Positions 16,713 through 25,647 of a stretch of 64,000 bases of DNA are shown one piece after another (the stretch's first letter is position 1; each line of letters begins with the position of its first letter). The notes below the pieces were generated by a model. The model searched no databases and had not been told where the DNA came from. It saw only the letters and a program-made list of their open reading frames with translations. Source of the DNA: Acidobacteriota bacterium (GTDB lineage: Bacteria; Acidobacteriota; Thermoanaerobaculia; Multivoradales; JBCCEF01); NCBI GenBank assembly GCA_039028635.1, contig JBCCHV010000033.1:1-64000 (forward strand), read 5' to 3'. The position numbers were made by a program, and so were the translations under genes.

Positions 16713-17627
16713 TCAGCCCTCGGCCAGCCAGTCGCGGGGCTTGAGGTAGCGCTCCGTGAGAAGAGCCTCGGGGCTCCCCGGCTCGGCGACGAAGCCGTAC
16801 TGCCAGCGCACCAGCGGCGGCAGCGACATCAGGATCGATTCGGTGCGGCCGTCGGATCGGATGCCGAAGAGGGTGCCGCGGTCCCAGAGTAGGTTGAACT
16901 CGACGTAGCGGCCGCGCCGGTAGAGCTGAAACTGGCGCTCGCGCTCGCCGAAGGAAGTGTTCCGGCGGCGTTCGACGATGGGCTCGTAGGCGGGCAGGAA
17001 GTGATCGCCGACGGAGCGCAGGAAGGCGAAGGAGCGCTCGAAGCCCCAGGCGTTGAGATCGTCGAAGAACAGGCCGCCGACGCCGCGGGTCTCGCCGCGA
17101 TGGCGCAGAAAGAAGTACTCGTCGCAGCGCTCTTTGAAGCGTTCGTAGACGCCGTCGCCGAACGGTTCGCAGGCCTGGCGGGCGGTGCGATGCCAGGCGA
17201 TGGCGTCGACATCGAAGCCGTAGTAGGGGGTGAGGTCGAAGCCGCCCCCGAACCACCAGACGGGCTCGGCGTCGGGCTTCTCGGCGATGAAAAAGCGCAC
17301 GTTGGCGTGGGTGGTGGGGACGTAGGGGTTGTGCGGATGGAGGACCAGAGAGACGCCGAGGGCGCGAAAGCGCCGGCCGGCGAGGTCCGGACGCAGGCGA
17401 GTGGCGGCGGCCGGCATGTGGTCGCCCTGGATGTCCGAGAAGGCGACGCCGGCCTGCTCGAAGAGGGCTCCCTGGGCGAGCACCCGGGTGCGTCCGCCAC
17501 CGCCCTCGGCCCGGCGCCAGTCGTCTTGATGAAAGCTCTGCTCGCCGTCGAGCTCCGCCAGGCGGTCGGTGATGCGGTCCTGCAATCCGCGCAGGTAGTC
17601 GGCGATGGCAGGGATGTCGAGGCTCAT
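16713..17627 (-). CDS. hemF: Oxygen-dependent coproporphyrinogen III oxidase HemF
   Basis: A 304-aa enzyme that decarboxylates coproporphyrinogen III to protoporphyrinogen IX using O2. Family signatures are plain: [31 protein letters not shown], and the C-terminal [19 protein letters not shown]. Length is normal. It lies 32 bp after the DegV-fusion gene on the same strand and is probably co-transcribed. Using the O2-dependent enzyme suggests aerobic or microaerobic growth. Confidence 0.97.
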   Translation of the reverse strand: MSLDIPAIADYLRGLQDRITDRLAELDGEQSFHQDDWRRAEGGGGRTRVLAQGALFEQAGVAFSDIQGDHMPAAATRLRPDLAGRRFRALGVSLVLHPHNPYVPTTHANVRFFIAEKPDAEPVWWFGGGFDLTPYYGFDVDAIAWHRTARQACEPFGDGVYERFKERCDEYFFLRHRGETRGVGGLFFDDLNAWGFERSFAFLRSVGDHFLPAYEPIVERRRNTSFGERERQFQLYRRGRYVEFNLLWDRGTLFGIRSDGRTESILMSLPPLVRWQYGFVAEPGSPEALLTERYLKPRDWLAEG

Positions 17628-17659
17628 GGGGTGGGCTGGTCTTGTCGCGCGTTGGCCCG

Positions 17660-19441
17660 TTAGGTGTCCCGACTCAGCGGAGCGAGATCGGTCGCTTCGT
17701 CGGCGCTGGGCTGGAAGAGGGTGGCGCCGACGGTGCCGGGGCCGACGTGGGCGCCCACCACCGGTCCCATGTCGCCGATCACGAATTCCTGCACCTCGAG
17801 CTCGCGGTGGATCAGGGAGCGCAGGCGGTCGGCCCAGACCGGCGCCGAGGAATGAGCGATGCCGGCGATCACCGGCCGTGCCGGATCGATGCTCGCGCGC
17901 AGCAGCTCGAGGATCTTGGGGTGTGCTTGGCGGCCGCCACGCACCCGCGCCACCGGCACGATCTGGCCGTCTTCGAGGCCCAGAATGGGTTTGATGTTGA
18001 GCAGGCTGCCGAGCAGGGCCCGGGCCTTGCCGATGCGGCCGCCGCGGGCCAGGTAGTCGAGGGTGTCGACGACGAAGAAGGTGTGGAAACGGGGCGCCAT
18101 GGCGCGCACTCGCCGGACGATCACGTCGCTCTCGAAGCCGCGCAGGGCGAGGCGGGCCGCGAACAGGGTGAGCAGGCCGAGGGGCATGCTGACGAGGCGG
18201 CTGTCGATCACCGCGGCGGAATCACCCGGACGGTCAGCGGAGCGGGCGTTGCGATAGGTCTCGGACAGGGCCGACGAAATGTGCAGCGAGAGGATCTGGC
18301 GCGACTCCGGTTGGGCCGCGAAGCGGCGCGCGAACTCTTGCCTTGGCGGCGGCTCGGTGGTGGGGTGCTCACGAGTCTTCGGCAGCAGCTCGTAGAAGGA
18401 GCCGGGTTGCAGATCGACGCGGTCCTTGAAGCTGCGGCCTCCCAGGTGAACGGTGAGGGGAACGATCTCGATGCCGTGTTCGGCCGCCAGGTCCGGCGGC
18501 AGGTCGCTGGTCGAGTCGGTCATCACGTGGAGGGCCGTCGGCGCCGTCTCGCGAAGCAGGAAACCGGCGTCCTCGAGGCTGATCATTTCGCGCAGGATGG
18601 TGCCGTCGGTCTCGGCGATGCCGTCGAAGGTTTCCTGCACCGTCGCCTGGCGGTGGGCGTAGGCCAGGATGTCGCGCTGCAGGCGATTGAAGGAGGTCTC
18701 GAAGAAGCCATCGCGCACCGAGAGGCTGAGCAGGTCTCCCGGCGGAGGGTAATCGCCGAGGCTGTCTTCGATGGCCAGGACCAGGGCGCTGCTCAGGTCG
18801 CCGGGCAGTGAGCTCTCGCCCGGCGGGGGGTCTTCGAGGGTGACCCGTAGCGGTCCTTCGGTGAGGCGGCCGAGGCGGCAGAAGGCCTTGAGGTCGTCGG
18901 AGTTGCCAGCCCGCGCCGAGTGCAGCTGGCCGCCGTCGAGGCGAATCGCGCCGCGGCCGACGAGCTCGAGGCGAGCGCTCAGGCGCATGCGGCTGAGCAC
19001 CTGGACGAGCTCCAGCAGGGGCACGCGGGTGAGGTCGCCGATCAGGGCTTCGAAGCGAACGTCGCTTTCGATGCCGGCTTCGCGCGCCAAGAGCACCAGC
19101 CGGATCTTGCGGATCAGGTCCTCGCGCGCCAGGCCGTGGGCTGGCAGCAGCAGAGCATGATCCGGGAAGTCCTCCTCTTCGCTGGGATCACCGGATCCGA
19201 GGAGGACGAGGGTCTGGTCGTCGCCAGCCTCGGCAAAGGCCCAACCACCGGCGCTGCGCGCCAGGGAGGCCGGCATCACCACCACCGCGGGGCCGAGGTT
19301 GTGGGCGTAGAGCTGGCCTTCGGCGGCGTCGACCGCCGGCACCACCTCGTAGGAAGTGGCGAGGGCGTGGCTGAGGGTCCGCCGCCGCTCGGTGATCGGG
19401 TCCACCACCAGCAGGGCCGGCCGCTCGCCGCGTCGGCTCAC
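17660..19441 (-). CDS. Pseudoreceiver-PATAN(DUF4388)-DegV fusion protein
   Basis: A 593-aa three-part protein starting with GTG. Residues 1-115 look like a response-regulator receiver but lack the phosphoacceptor Asp (VVVMPAS where a ..LLDxxMP motif is expected). Residues about 125-240 are a PATAN/DUF4388 domain ([19 protein letters not shown]). Residues about 306-590 are a complete DegV domain: [35 protein letters not shown] and [15 protein letters not shown]. DegV proteins bind a fatty acid and act with fatty-acid kinases. It overlaps the PATAN response-regulator gene by 4 nt and precedes hemF by 32 bp. The role of the fusion is unknown to me. Confidence 0.85.
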   Translation of the reverse strand: MSRRGERPALLVVDPITERRRTLSHALATSYEVVPAVDAAEGQLYAHNLGPAVVVMPASLARSAGGWAFAEAGDDQTLVLLGSGDPSEEEDFPDHALLLPAHGLAREDLIRKIRLVLLAREAGIESDVRFEALIGDLTRVPLLELVQVLSRMRLSARLELVGRGAIRLDGGQLHSARAGNSDDLKAFCRLGRLTEGPLRVTLEDPPPGESSLPGDLSSALVLAIEDSLGDYPPPGDLLSLSVRDGFFETSFNRLQRDILAYAHRQATVQETFDGIAETDGTILREMISLEDAGFLLRETAPTALHVMTDSTSDLPPDLAAEHGIEIVPLTVHLGGRSFKDRVDLQPGSFYELLPKTREHPTTEPPPRQEFARRFAAQPESRQILSLHISSALSETYRNARSADRPGDSAAVIDSRLVSMPLGLLTLFAARLALRGFESDVIVRRVRAMAPRFHTFFVVDTLDYLARGGRIGKARALLGSLLNIKPILGLEDGQIVPVARVRGGRQAHPKILELLRASIDPARPVIAGIAHSSAPVWADRLRSLIHRELEVQEFVIGDMGPVVGAHVGPGTVGATLFQPSADEATDLAPLSRDT

Positions 19442-20928
19442 GTCTCGGCCCTCAGCAAGCGCAGGACGGCGAGCAGGCTGCGCGGCGGATGCGGCGTCGA
19501 CCGCCAGTGCCGAGCTCGCACGAGGAGCTTTCGGACCGCGGCCTGGGCTTCGTCGGTGGGTGCGATCACCACGCCCGTGGGTTGCTTGCCGCCGCTTCCG
19601 GAGAGGCGTCGCACGGCGCTGCGGACCGAGTCTTCAGCGTTCCCCTGGGCGAGCCAGATCATGATGCCGGCGCAGGCCGGCGCCACCACCTCGATCTGCG
19701 GTTTGGCGGCCGGTGAGAGGGCCTTGAAGTGGAACGACAGGGTTCCGCTTTCGTGCTCTAGTGTCGTGCTGCCGCTGCGCCGGCTGGCGAGCTGGCGGCC
19801 GAGGCGATGGAAGGCCTGGTTCTCGGGAGTGTCCGGCAGGTTGGTGAAGAGGCCGTCGAGCTGCTCGCCGACCTCCGGCTCGAAGAGCACCAGATAGGGC
19901 ACCGTCTGGGCGTCGAAGCCGCGGTCGCGGGCGGTTGCCAGCAGGTCGGCGACGGCAACCTCCAGCAGCAGCGACGAGCTCAGCGCCTGGGTGGTCGGGA
20001 AGGCCTCTTCGCCGAGGCGGGAATTGGGCTCTTCGAGGCAACCCTCTTCGGCCAGCCAGGCGGTGGCGAGGCGAATCGCGAGGGGGGCGTAGGGCAGCGC
20101 CTTGAGGAAGTCGTAGATGCGGCTTTCGGGGGCTTGGCGGAGGTGTTCCAGGATGGCTTCGGTGGGCAGATCCTGGTGGCTCGCGAGCTCCTCGGGAACC
20201 TCGTCGCGGAGCCGTGACAGCGGGGCTCCGGTGACCGGCAGCCAATGCCGCCGGCGTTCCAGCTCATCCACCATCCAGCGGCTGCGCAGCAACACCTCCT
20301 GGCTGGCGAGGGGCGTCTTGCCGCTGGCGCCTTCACCGGCCACGAAGCGGAAGCGACCCTCGCTGGCGCTGGCGGCGGCGAGCAGCGCCTGCTCGTCCCG
20401 CAGGGCTCCCCAGGTGGCTTCCACGATCTGGCCCTCTTCGAGGGTCAAGCGTCCGCCGTCGGCGGTGCCCTGAATGCGCAGCACGCCGGTGCGTCGTCCG
20501 TAGCGCAGCGATTCGAGGATCTCCCACGGGGCATAGGTCGCCAGATTGCCTTCGAAAATGTCGTCGGGACTGCCGGCCAGCCGGTCGACGCGCAGGGTCA
20601 GCTCCTCGAGGTCGACCGGCTTGGTCATGAACTCGAGGGCCCCGGCCTTGAGGGCGGCGAGGCGGTGCTCGCGGTCTTCGCTGGCCGACAGGGCGATCAA
20701 CGGCAGGCGACCGGCGAACTGGTCGAGGAGCTGCGCCACGGCTTCGGGGCGGGGCTCGTCGCCGCGGTCGATGCCCAGGATGATGGTGCCGACGCTGCCG
20801 GCCGGTGGCTTGGCGGTGAGTTGCTCGGCGGCCTCGCGGAGGTCGATCGAATGGCCGGCGGCGCGCAGACGATCTTCGATCGCCGTCGCCAGCACTCGAT
20901 CCTTCTCGACGATCAGCACATGTGCCAT
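19438..20928 (-). CDS. Response-regulator-like protein with PATAN (DUF4388) domain
   Basis: A 496-aa protein from MAHVLIVEKDRVLATAIEDR; longer in-frame starts upstream give a basic, non-homologous extension. Residues 1-120 form a CheY-like receiver with the switch residues LIALSAS and FMTKPVD (K103). The expected phosphoacceptor position reads G52 (IILGID), with D54 nearby, so phosphorylation is doubtful. Residues about 125-230 are a PATAN domain (FEGNLATYAPWEILESLRYG). The C-terminal 260 residues are not recognised. It heads the operon with the PATAN-DegV fusion and hemF. Confidence 0.8.
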   Translation of the reverse strand: MAHVLIVEKDRVLATAIEDRLRAAGHSIDLREAAEQLTAKPPAGSVGTIILGIDRGDEPRPEAVAQLLDQFAGRLPLIALSASEDREHRLAALKAGALEFMTKPVDLEELTLRVDRLAGSPDDIFEGNLATYAPWEILESLRYGRRTGVLRIQGTADGGRLTLEEGQIVEATWGALRDEQALLAAASASEGRFRFVAGEGASGKTPLASQEVLLRSRWMVDELERRRHWLPVTGAPLSRLRDEVPEELASHQDLPTEAILEHLRQAPESRIYDFLKALPYAPLAIRLATAWLAEEGCLEEPNSRLGEEAFPTTQALSSSLLLEVAVADLLATARDRGFDAQTVPYLVLFEPEVGEQLDGLFTNLPDTPENQAFHRLGRQLASRRSGSTTLEHESGTLSFHFKALSPAAKPQIEVVAPACAGIMIWLAQGNAEDSVRSAVRRLSGSGGKQPTGVVIAPTDEAQAAVRKLLVRARHWRSTPHPPRSLLAVLRLLRAET

Positions 20929-21207
20929 GCCAGGGCCCCTTCTGCCTTCACCATCTCGAAATCTCTTCCGTCGTCCCCGCCTCGTCACGGCGCGGGCGCT
21001 CGTTCGAGGTCTCCAGCGGCTGTCTCAGGGTGTTCCGGTCCCGAGGTCCGCAGGTCCGTCTGCAGCGTTTTTTGCAGGGAGGCCTTGTCGCATCGAGACC
21101 TTGTGCTCTCGCGCCGAGCCCGCCGCTGCGAAGGGCGCGCTGGACTGTCCCTGGATTGGCCCGCGGAAGGCGAATACTAACGTAATTCCGCGAAAGTTGG
21201 TGCGCCC
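20929..21207. other. Intergenic region before the PATAN operon
   Basis: A 279-bp gap with no gene that I can support. It should contain the promoter of the 20928-16713 operon. A slightly A/T-richer patch (21170-21195) is the likeliest promoter site, but I could not identify paired hexamers. No tRNA or strong terminator is visible. Confidence 0.3.
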
Positions 21208-21852
21208 TCACGGCAGCAGGGCGGTACCGGGCCGCGCCGCCTGATCGAGATTCGGCGTGGCATTGACCAGGCGAACGGTGGGTGATTTTCCCCAGTCGAT
21301 GATCTGAACCGAGGCCGGGTCGAGCATCATCCGGCGGGCGTTGGCGAGGGGCGTGCCGAGGGCGGCATAGAGCAGTGCCTTGATGGGGCCGATATGGGTC
21401 ACGAGGGCGATGGACTCACCGCGATGACGCTGGACCAGGTTGTCCGCCAAAGCGGTCAGGCGGCGCTGCACGGCGGCCAGCGACTCACCGCCGGGCGGGG
21501 CGAGCTCCGGGTCCGCCAGCCAGCGGCCGAGCAGATCGCCGTCGTCGCGGGCCCGGATGTCGGCCATGTGGAGGCCTTCCCAGTCACCGAAGGCCATCTC
21601 TTTGAGCTTCGGCTCGGTCTGGACGACCAAACGGCAGGCCTGCCCGAGGGGGGCGGCGGTGCTCTGAGCCCGACGCGCCGGGCTGGCGTAGACGGCGCTC
21701 AGGCCGACGGCTTCGAGCATGCCGGCCAGGCCCGTCGCCTGGCTCTCTCCCTCTCGCGTCAGGGGATCGTCGCGGTCGCCGACGAAACGCATTTCGCGGT
21801 TGGCGGCGGTGATGCCGTGGCGAACCAGGTAAAGGCGGGTGCTGGGAGTCAT
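21208..21852 (-). CDS. Histidine phosphatase family protein (phosphoglycerate mutase-like)
   Basis: A 214-aa member of the RHG phosphatase superfamily. The phosphohistidine motif is LYLVRHGITAANREMRFVGD; the acid/base region is KEMAFGDWEGL and the second His is in LVTHIGP. Members include cobalamin-pathway phosphatases (CobC), phosphoglycerate mutases and broad phosphatases; the substrate cannot be read here. The ATG at 21852 overlaps the stop of the broken HD gene (ATGA), so the two were translated together. Confidence 0.9.
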   Translation of the reverse strand: MTPSTRLYLVRHGITAANREMRFVGDRDDPLTREGESQATGLAGMLEAVGLSAVYASPARRAQSTAAPLGQACRLVVQTEPKLKEMAFGDWEGLHMADIRARDDGDLLGRWLADPELAPPGGESLAAVQRRLTALADNLVQRHRGESIALVTHIGPIKALLYAALGTPLANARRMMLDPASVQIIDWGKSPTVRLVNATPNLDQAARPGTALLP

Positions 21853-23033
21853 GGCCAACGCTCCTCGACGGCCGTCGCCACCGCATCGCGCAGCTCACCG
21901 CGGGCATAGATGCGGTAGCGGTCGATGCGCGCCAGATGGCGCAGGAAGTGGCTGAACTGCTCGACCGGCTCGAGAGCACCGCTCTGGCGGCGCACCAGCA
22001 TGCGGCTGGCGGCCATGCGGTGGGGATCCTTGGCCGAGTGAGAGATCAGCAGGTTGCCCGGCCCGAAGCGGGCCGAGAGCTCCGGGAGCAGGCCTTCGAA
22101 GCGCTGCCGTTCTTCGTTCCGCAGGTGCTCGCGGGTCTCGAAGGCGAGGGGGAAGTGTCCGCCGCGGCGGATCGCGGCGCGGGCGTGGGGATCCGATGAC
22201 GTTCGCATGCGGGTGATGACGGTGACGTCGTCTTGCTCGAGGAAAGCCCGCGGCTCTGCCGGCCATCGCCAGCCCTCGGACTTCAGCCAATGGTTGAGGT
22301 GCAGCTCGAGGGCCTTGCTGACCACCGTGTAGTAGACCTGAGCGAACATGTAGTAGCGCGCCATGATCAGGGCTTCGAGGGCGTGGACGCCGCCCTCTTC
22401 GACCCCCAGGCCCCAGCGCTCTGTCTCCGGATCGCGCACCGGCACGATGGTGTCGAGCAGGCGCTCGAGGTCGAAGTTGCCTTAGCGCACGCCGCAAAAG
22501 AGACTGTCGCGCAGCAGGTAGTCCATCTTGTCGACGTCGAGCTCGCCGCTGATGATCTGTCCCAGCAGCGGGTCTCCGCGGCCGGCGAGGAGCTCGTCGA
22601 CGTCGGCCGCCGTCAAGCCGTCGCCATGGCGCTCGAAGGGCACCTGGAGCTCGTCCAGGCGCAGCAGCCGGCGGGTCATCTCCTCGTGATCGATGCCTTC
22701 CTCGAAGAGCTCTTCGGCGGAATGGCTGAAGGGGGCGTGGCCGATGTCGTGGAGCAGGGCGGCGGCGCGCACCAGGCGGCGCTCCCGGCAGGTTCGGCTC
22801 TCGGGCAGCCGGCCGCCGCTCTTCGCGGCTAGCGAGTCGTAGGCCCGGCCGGCCAGCTCCATGGCGCCCAGGGCATGGCTGAACCGGCTGTGCTCGGCTC
22901 CCGGAAACACCAAATGGGTGAGTCCGAGCTGGCGGATCGAGCGCAGCCGCTGGAGGGGTGCGCTGTCGATCAGCGCCGCTTCGAGGGAGTCGGCACGGAT
23001 GAAGCCATGGACTGGATCTCGCAGGGAGAGCAT
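21849..23033 (-). pseudogene. HD-superfamily phosphohydrolase interrupted by an in-frame stop
   Basis: Two segments in the same frame join into one 393-aa HD hydrolase of the dGTPase-like family. The first (183 codons) starts MLSLRDPVHGFI, has AEHSRFSHALG, the metal-binding LLHDIGHAPFSHS (H95, D96) and DVDKMDYLLRDSLFCGVR. A TAA at 22482-22484 (codon 184) then replaces what should be a Tyr codon; the frame continues GNFDLERLL and on to the normal C-terminus at 21849. No base is gained or lost, so a single C-to-A change would explain it. It is either a true nonsense mutation or a sequencing error. Metal ligands are intact before the stop. Confidence 0.85.
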
Positions 23034-23078
23034 CGGGCGGTATGCTATCGCCCTGCCATCCATGACTGCGGAGGGAGC

Positions 23079-24296
23079 ATGAACGATCGCCACAACACCA
23101 TCATCCTGATCGGCATCGTCGCCGGCATCGTGCTGGCCTTTGTCGGAGTGCAGCTCTTCGGTGAGCGCATGACGATGTTCGACTGGATGGGAACGCTCTT
23201 CCTGCGCGCCCTCAAGATGATCATCGTTCCCCTGATCATGGCCTCGATGATCGTCGGCATCACCGGATTGGGGGACGTTCGCCGGCTCGGCCGAGTCGGC
23301 CTTCGAACGGTCGGTTACTACGCCGCCACCACCGGCATCGCGGTCTTCCTGGGCATCGTGATGGTGAACCTGATCAGGCCCGGCATCGGCGTGCCCTTCA
23401 ACGTCGAGTCGATCCCGGAGCAGGTGGCGGCGAAGCGTGACCTCGGCTTCGCCGACATCATGCTGTCGTTCCTGTCGGACAACATCTTCGGGGCGATGGC
23501 CAACCTGCAGATCCTGCCGGTGATCGTCTTCTCGCTCGTTCTGGGGGGCGTTCTGACCACCATCGGCAAGCCCGGAGCGCCGGTGATCGCCTTTTTCCAC
23601 GGCCTCAACGAGGCGATGATGAAGATCGTCTACCTGGTGATGTGGATGGCTCCCCTGGGCGTCTTCGGGCTGGTGGCCGGGCGTTTCGGCGAGGCCGGCG
23701 ATCTCGGCACCCTGATCGGTGGCTTGGGCAAGTACATGCTGACAGTGATTCTCGGCTTGGCGGTGCACGCCCTGGTGGTGCTGCCGCTGATCCTGTGGCT
23801 GGTCGGCCGGCGGAATCCCTTGCCCTACCTCTACAACATGGCGGCGCCTTTGCTCACCGCTTTCTCCACCGCGTCGTCGTCGGCGACCTTGCCGCTGACC
23901 ATCGAGGCGGTCGAAGACAACAACAAGGTGTCGCGTAAGGCGACCTACTTCGTGCTGCCCCTGGGCGCCACCATCAACATGGACGGCACCGCCCTTTACG
24001 AATCGGTGGCGGCGATCTTCATCGCCCAGGCGGTGGGTATCGATCTGACGGTGGGTCAGCAGGTGATGATCTTCCTCACTGCCACTCTCGCCGCCATCGG
24101 CGCGGCGGGCATTCCCCAGGCCGGCCTGGTGACCATGGTGATCGTGCTGCAGGCGGTGGGCCTGCCGCTCGAGGGAACGGCTCTGATCTTGGCCGTCGAT
24201 TGGTTGCTCGACCGTTTCCGCACCACCGTCAATGTCTGGGGCGATGCCTGCGGTGCGGCGGTGATCGATCGCTACATCGAGCCCGACCCGGCCTAG
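23079..24296 (+). CDS. Dicarboxylate/amino acid:cation symporter (DAACS family)
   Basis: A 405-aa membrane transporter starting MNDRHNTIILIGIVAG with GGAGGGAG just upstream of the ATG. Eight membrane helices, the serine-rich hairpin TAFSTASSSATLPLT, the TM7 motif ATINMDGTALYE and the final helix with DWLLDRFRTTVNVWGDA are those of the glutamate/aspartate/C4-dicarboxylate symporter family. It should import acidic amino acids or dicarboxylates with Na+ or H+. It is divergent from the HD gene, 45 bp away, and followed 1 bp later by an MFS gene. Confidence 0.95.
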   Translation: MNDRHNTIILIGIVAGIVLAFVGVQLFGERMTMFDWMGTLFLRALKMIIVPLIMASMIVGITGLGDVRRLGRVGLRTVGYYAATTGIAVFLGIVMVNLIRPGIGVPFNVESIPEQVAAKRDLGFADIMLSFLSDNIFGAMANLQILPVIVFSLVLGGVLTTIGKPGAPVIAFFHGLNEAMMKIVYLVMWMAPLGVFGLVAGRFGEAGDLGTLIGGLGKYMLTVILGLAVHALVVLPLILWLVGRRNPLPYLYNMAAPLLTAFSTASSSATLPLTIEAVEDNNKVSRKATYFVLPLGATINMDGTALYESVAAIFIAQAVGIDLTVGQQVMIFLTATLAAIGAAGIPQAGLVTMVIVLQAVGLPLEGTALILAVDWLLDRFRTTVNVWGDACGAAVIDRYIEPDPA

Positions 24297-24297
24297 A

Positions 24298-25506
24298 ATG
24301 CCGGCCATGCGCCGGCTCTCCGTTCTCTGGGTTCTGTACTTCGTCCAGGGGCTGCCGTACGGTTTTCAGATCCTGGCGCTGCCGGTCTACCTGCGGGGCG
24401 AGGGGGTCTCCCTCACCGGCATCGGCCTGGCCTCCGCCCTCGGTCTGCCCTGGCTGCTGAAGTTCCTGTGGTCACCGCTGGTCGATCGCTATCGCCATGG
24501 CCCCCTCGGGGCTCGCCGGTCTTGGATCCTGCCGCTCCAGGGAGGCCTCGCCGCCACCTGTTTCCTGGCCGCGACGCTGTCGGCGACGGATGGGCTGACG
24601 GAGCTTCTGTTGCTGGTCTTGGCGATGAACTTTTGCGCCGCCACCCTCGATGTCGCGGTCGACGGCCTGGCGGTGGATCTGCTGCGGCCGGAAGAGCTCG
24701 GCTACGGCAACATCGCTCAGGTGGTGGGCTACAAGATCGGCATTCTCACCGGCGGTGGACTACTCGTCTGGGCGAGCCAGTGGGTGGGCTGGAAGGGACT
24801 GTTCCTGGCGATGGGAGCGCTGGTGTTGATCGCCGGGATCCGGGTTCTCGCCTTCCGCGAGACGCCGCCACCGAGTGCCCTCGATGCGCCTCGTCTGGGA
24901 GCCATTCTGCGCGCTCTCGGAACCTCCTTGAGGGCTCCCGGGGGGCTCTGGCTGTTGCTGGTGGTGCTGACCTACAAGACCGGCGAGTCCTTCGCCGACG
25001 CCATGTTCAAGCCCTTTCTGGTGGACGCCGGCTTCGAACAGGCTCAGATCGGTCTCTGGGTCGGCACCTGGGGAATGGTGTTCTCGATTGCAGGCTCGGT
25101 GCTGGGAGGAGTTGTGGCCTCGCGCCTCGACCCCCTGCGGGCGATTCTGTGGGCCGCGCTGTTCCGCATTCTGCCGCTCGCCGGTCAGTGGCTTCTGGCG
25201 GTCGTGGGCACCTCTGCCGAGGCCGTCATCGTGGTGACCTGCGGTGAGCAGTTCTTCGGGGGTGCTCTCACCACGGCGATGTTTGCTTACATGATGAGCC
25301 GCGTCGACAAGCGCATCGGTGCCACCCATTACACCCTGCTGGCCTCTCTCGAGGTGGTGGGCAAGATGGTCGCGAGCTCGACCTCCGGCCTGCTTGCCGA
25401 TGCCACCTCCTATGCCTTCCTGTTCGCCGTCGCCACCCTGCTCTCGGTGCTCTTCCTCGGCCTGGTGCTGGCGGTCCGTCGTCCTCTGCTGCGACCTCCA
25501 GGCTAG
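24298..25506 (+). CDS. AmpG-like MFS transporter
   Basis: A 402-aa major facilitator with about 12 helices. It starts MPAMRRLSVLWVLYFVQGLP; the second ATG at 24307 is also possible. The segment YFVQGLPYGFQILALPVYLR followed by PWLLKFLWSPLVDRYR is typical of the AmpG / acetyl-CoA-transporter-like group. AmpG brings anhydromuropeptides from the periplasm for cell-wall recycling. The substrate here is inferred from family only. One base separates it from the symporter gene, so they share a transcript. Confidence 0.85.
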   Translation: MPAMRRLSVLWVLYFVQGLPYGFQILALPVYLRGEGVSLTGIGLASALGLPWLLKFLWSPLVDRYRHGPLGARRSWILPLQGGLAATCFLAATLSATDGLTELLLLVLAMNFCAATLDVAVDGLAVDLLRPEELGYGNIAQVVGYKIGILTGGGLLVWASQWVGWKGLFLAMGALVLIAGIRVLAFRETPPPSALDAPRLGAILRALGTSLRAPGGLWLLLVVLTYKTGESFADAMFKPFLVDAGFEQAQIGLWVGTWGMVFSIAGSVLGGVVASRLDPLRAILWAALFRILPLAGQWLLAVVGTSAEAVIVVTCGEQFFGGALTTAMFAYMMSRVDKRIGATHYTLLASLEVVGKMVASSTSGLLADATSYAFLFAVATLLSVLFLGLVLAVRRPLLRPPG

Positions 25507-25569
25507 CCGGACTCGCTCGCCGGTTCTCTGCTGCCAGGCCATACAGCCTCTCGCGGAGAAGGCCGAGGC

Positions 25570-25603
25570 AAAAAAAAGTGGCCGCCTCCTGACGGAGGCG
25601 GCC
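25570..25603 (-). terminator. Rho-independent terminator of the 2261-aa gene
   Basis: On the minus strand a perfect 10-bp stem, GGCCGCCTCC / GGAGGCGGCC, with a 4-nt loop is followed by AC and then eight T (25577-25570). It lies 45 bp past the stop of the giant repeat protein and serves that gene. The T-run is only on the minus strand, so it is not a terminator for the MFS gene. Confidence 0.92.
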
Positions 25604-25647
25604 CAGAGAAGTGCCGTGCCCGATGAGGGGATCGGGCGCCGGCTGCT

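Noticed and set aside
22482-22484. The internal TAA as a recoded or read-through codon
   Set aside because: Selenocysteine uses TGA and pyrrolysine uses TAG; no stem-loop or slippery site is evident and the expected residue is an ordinary tyrosine.
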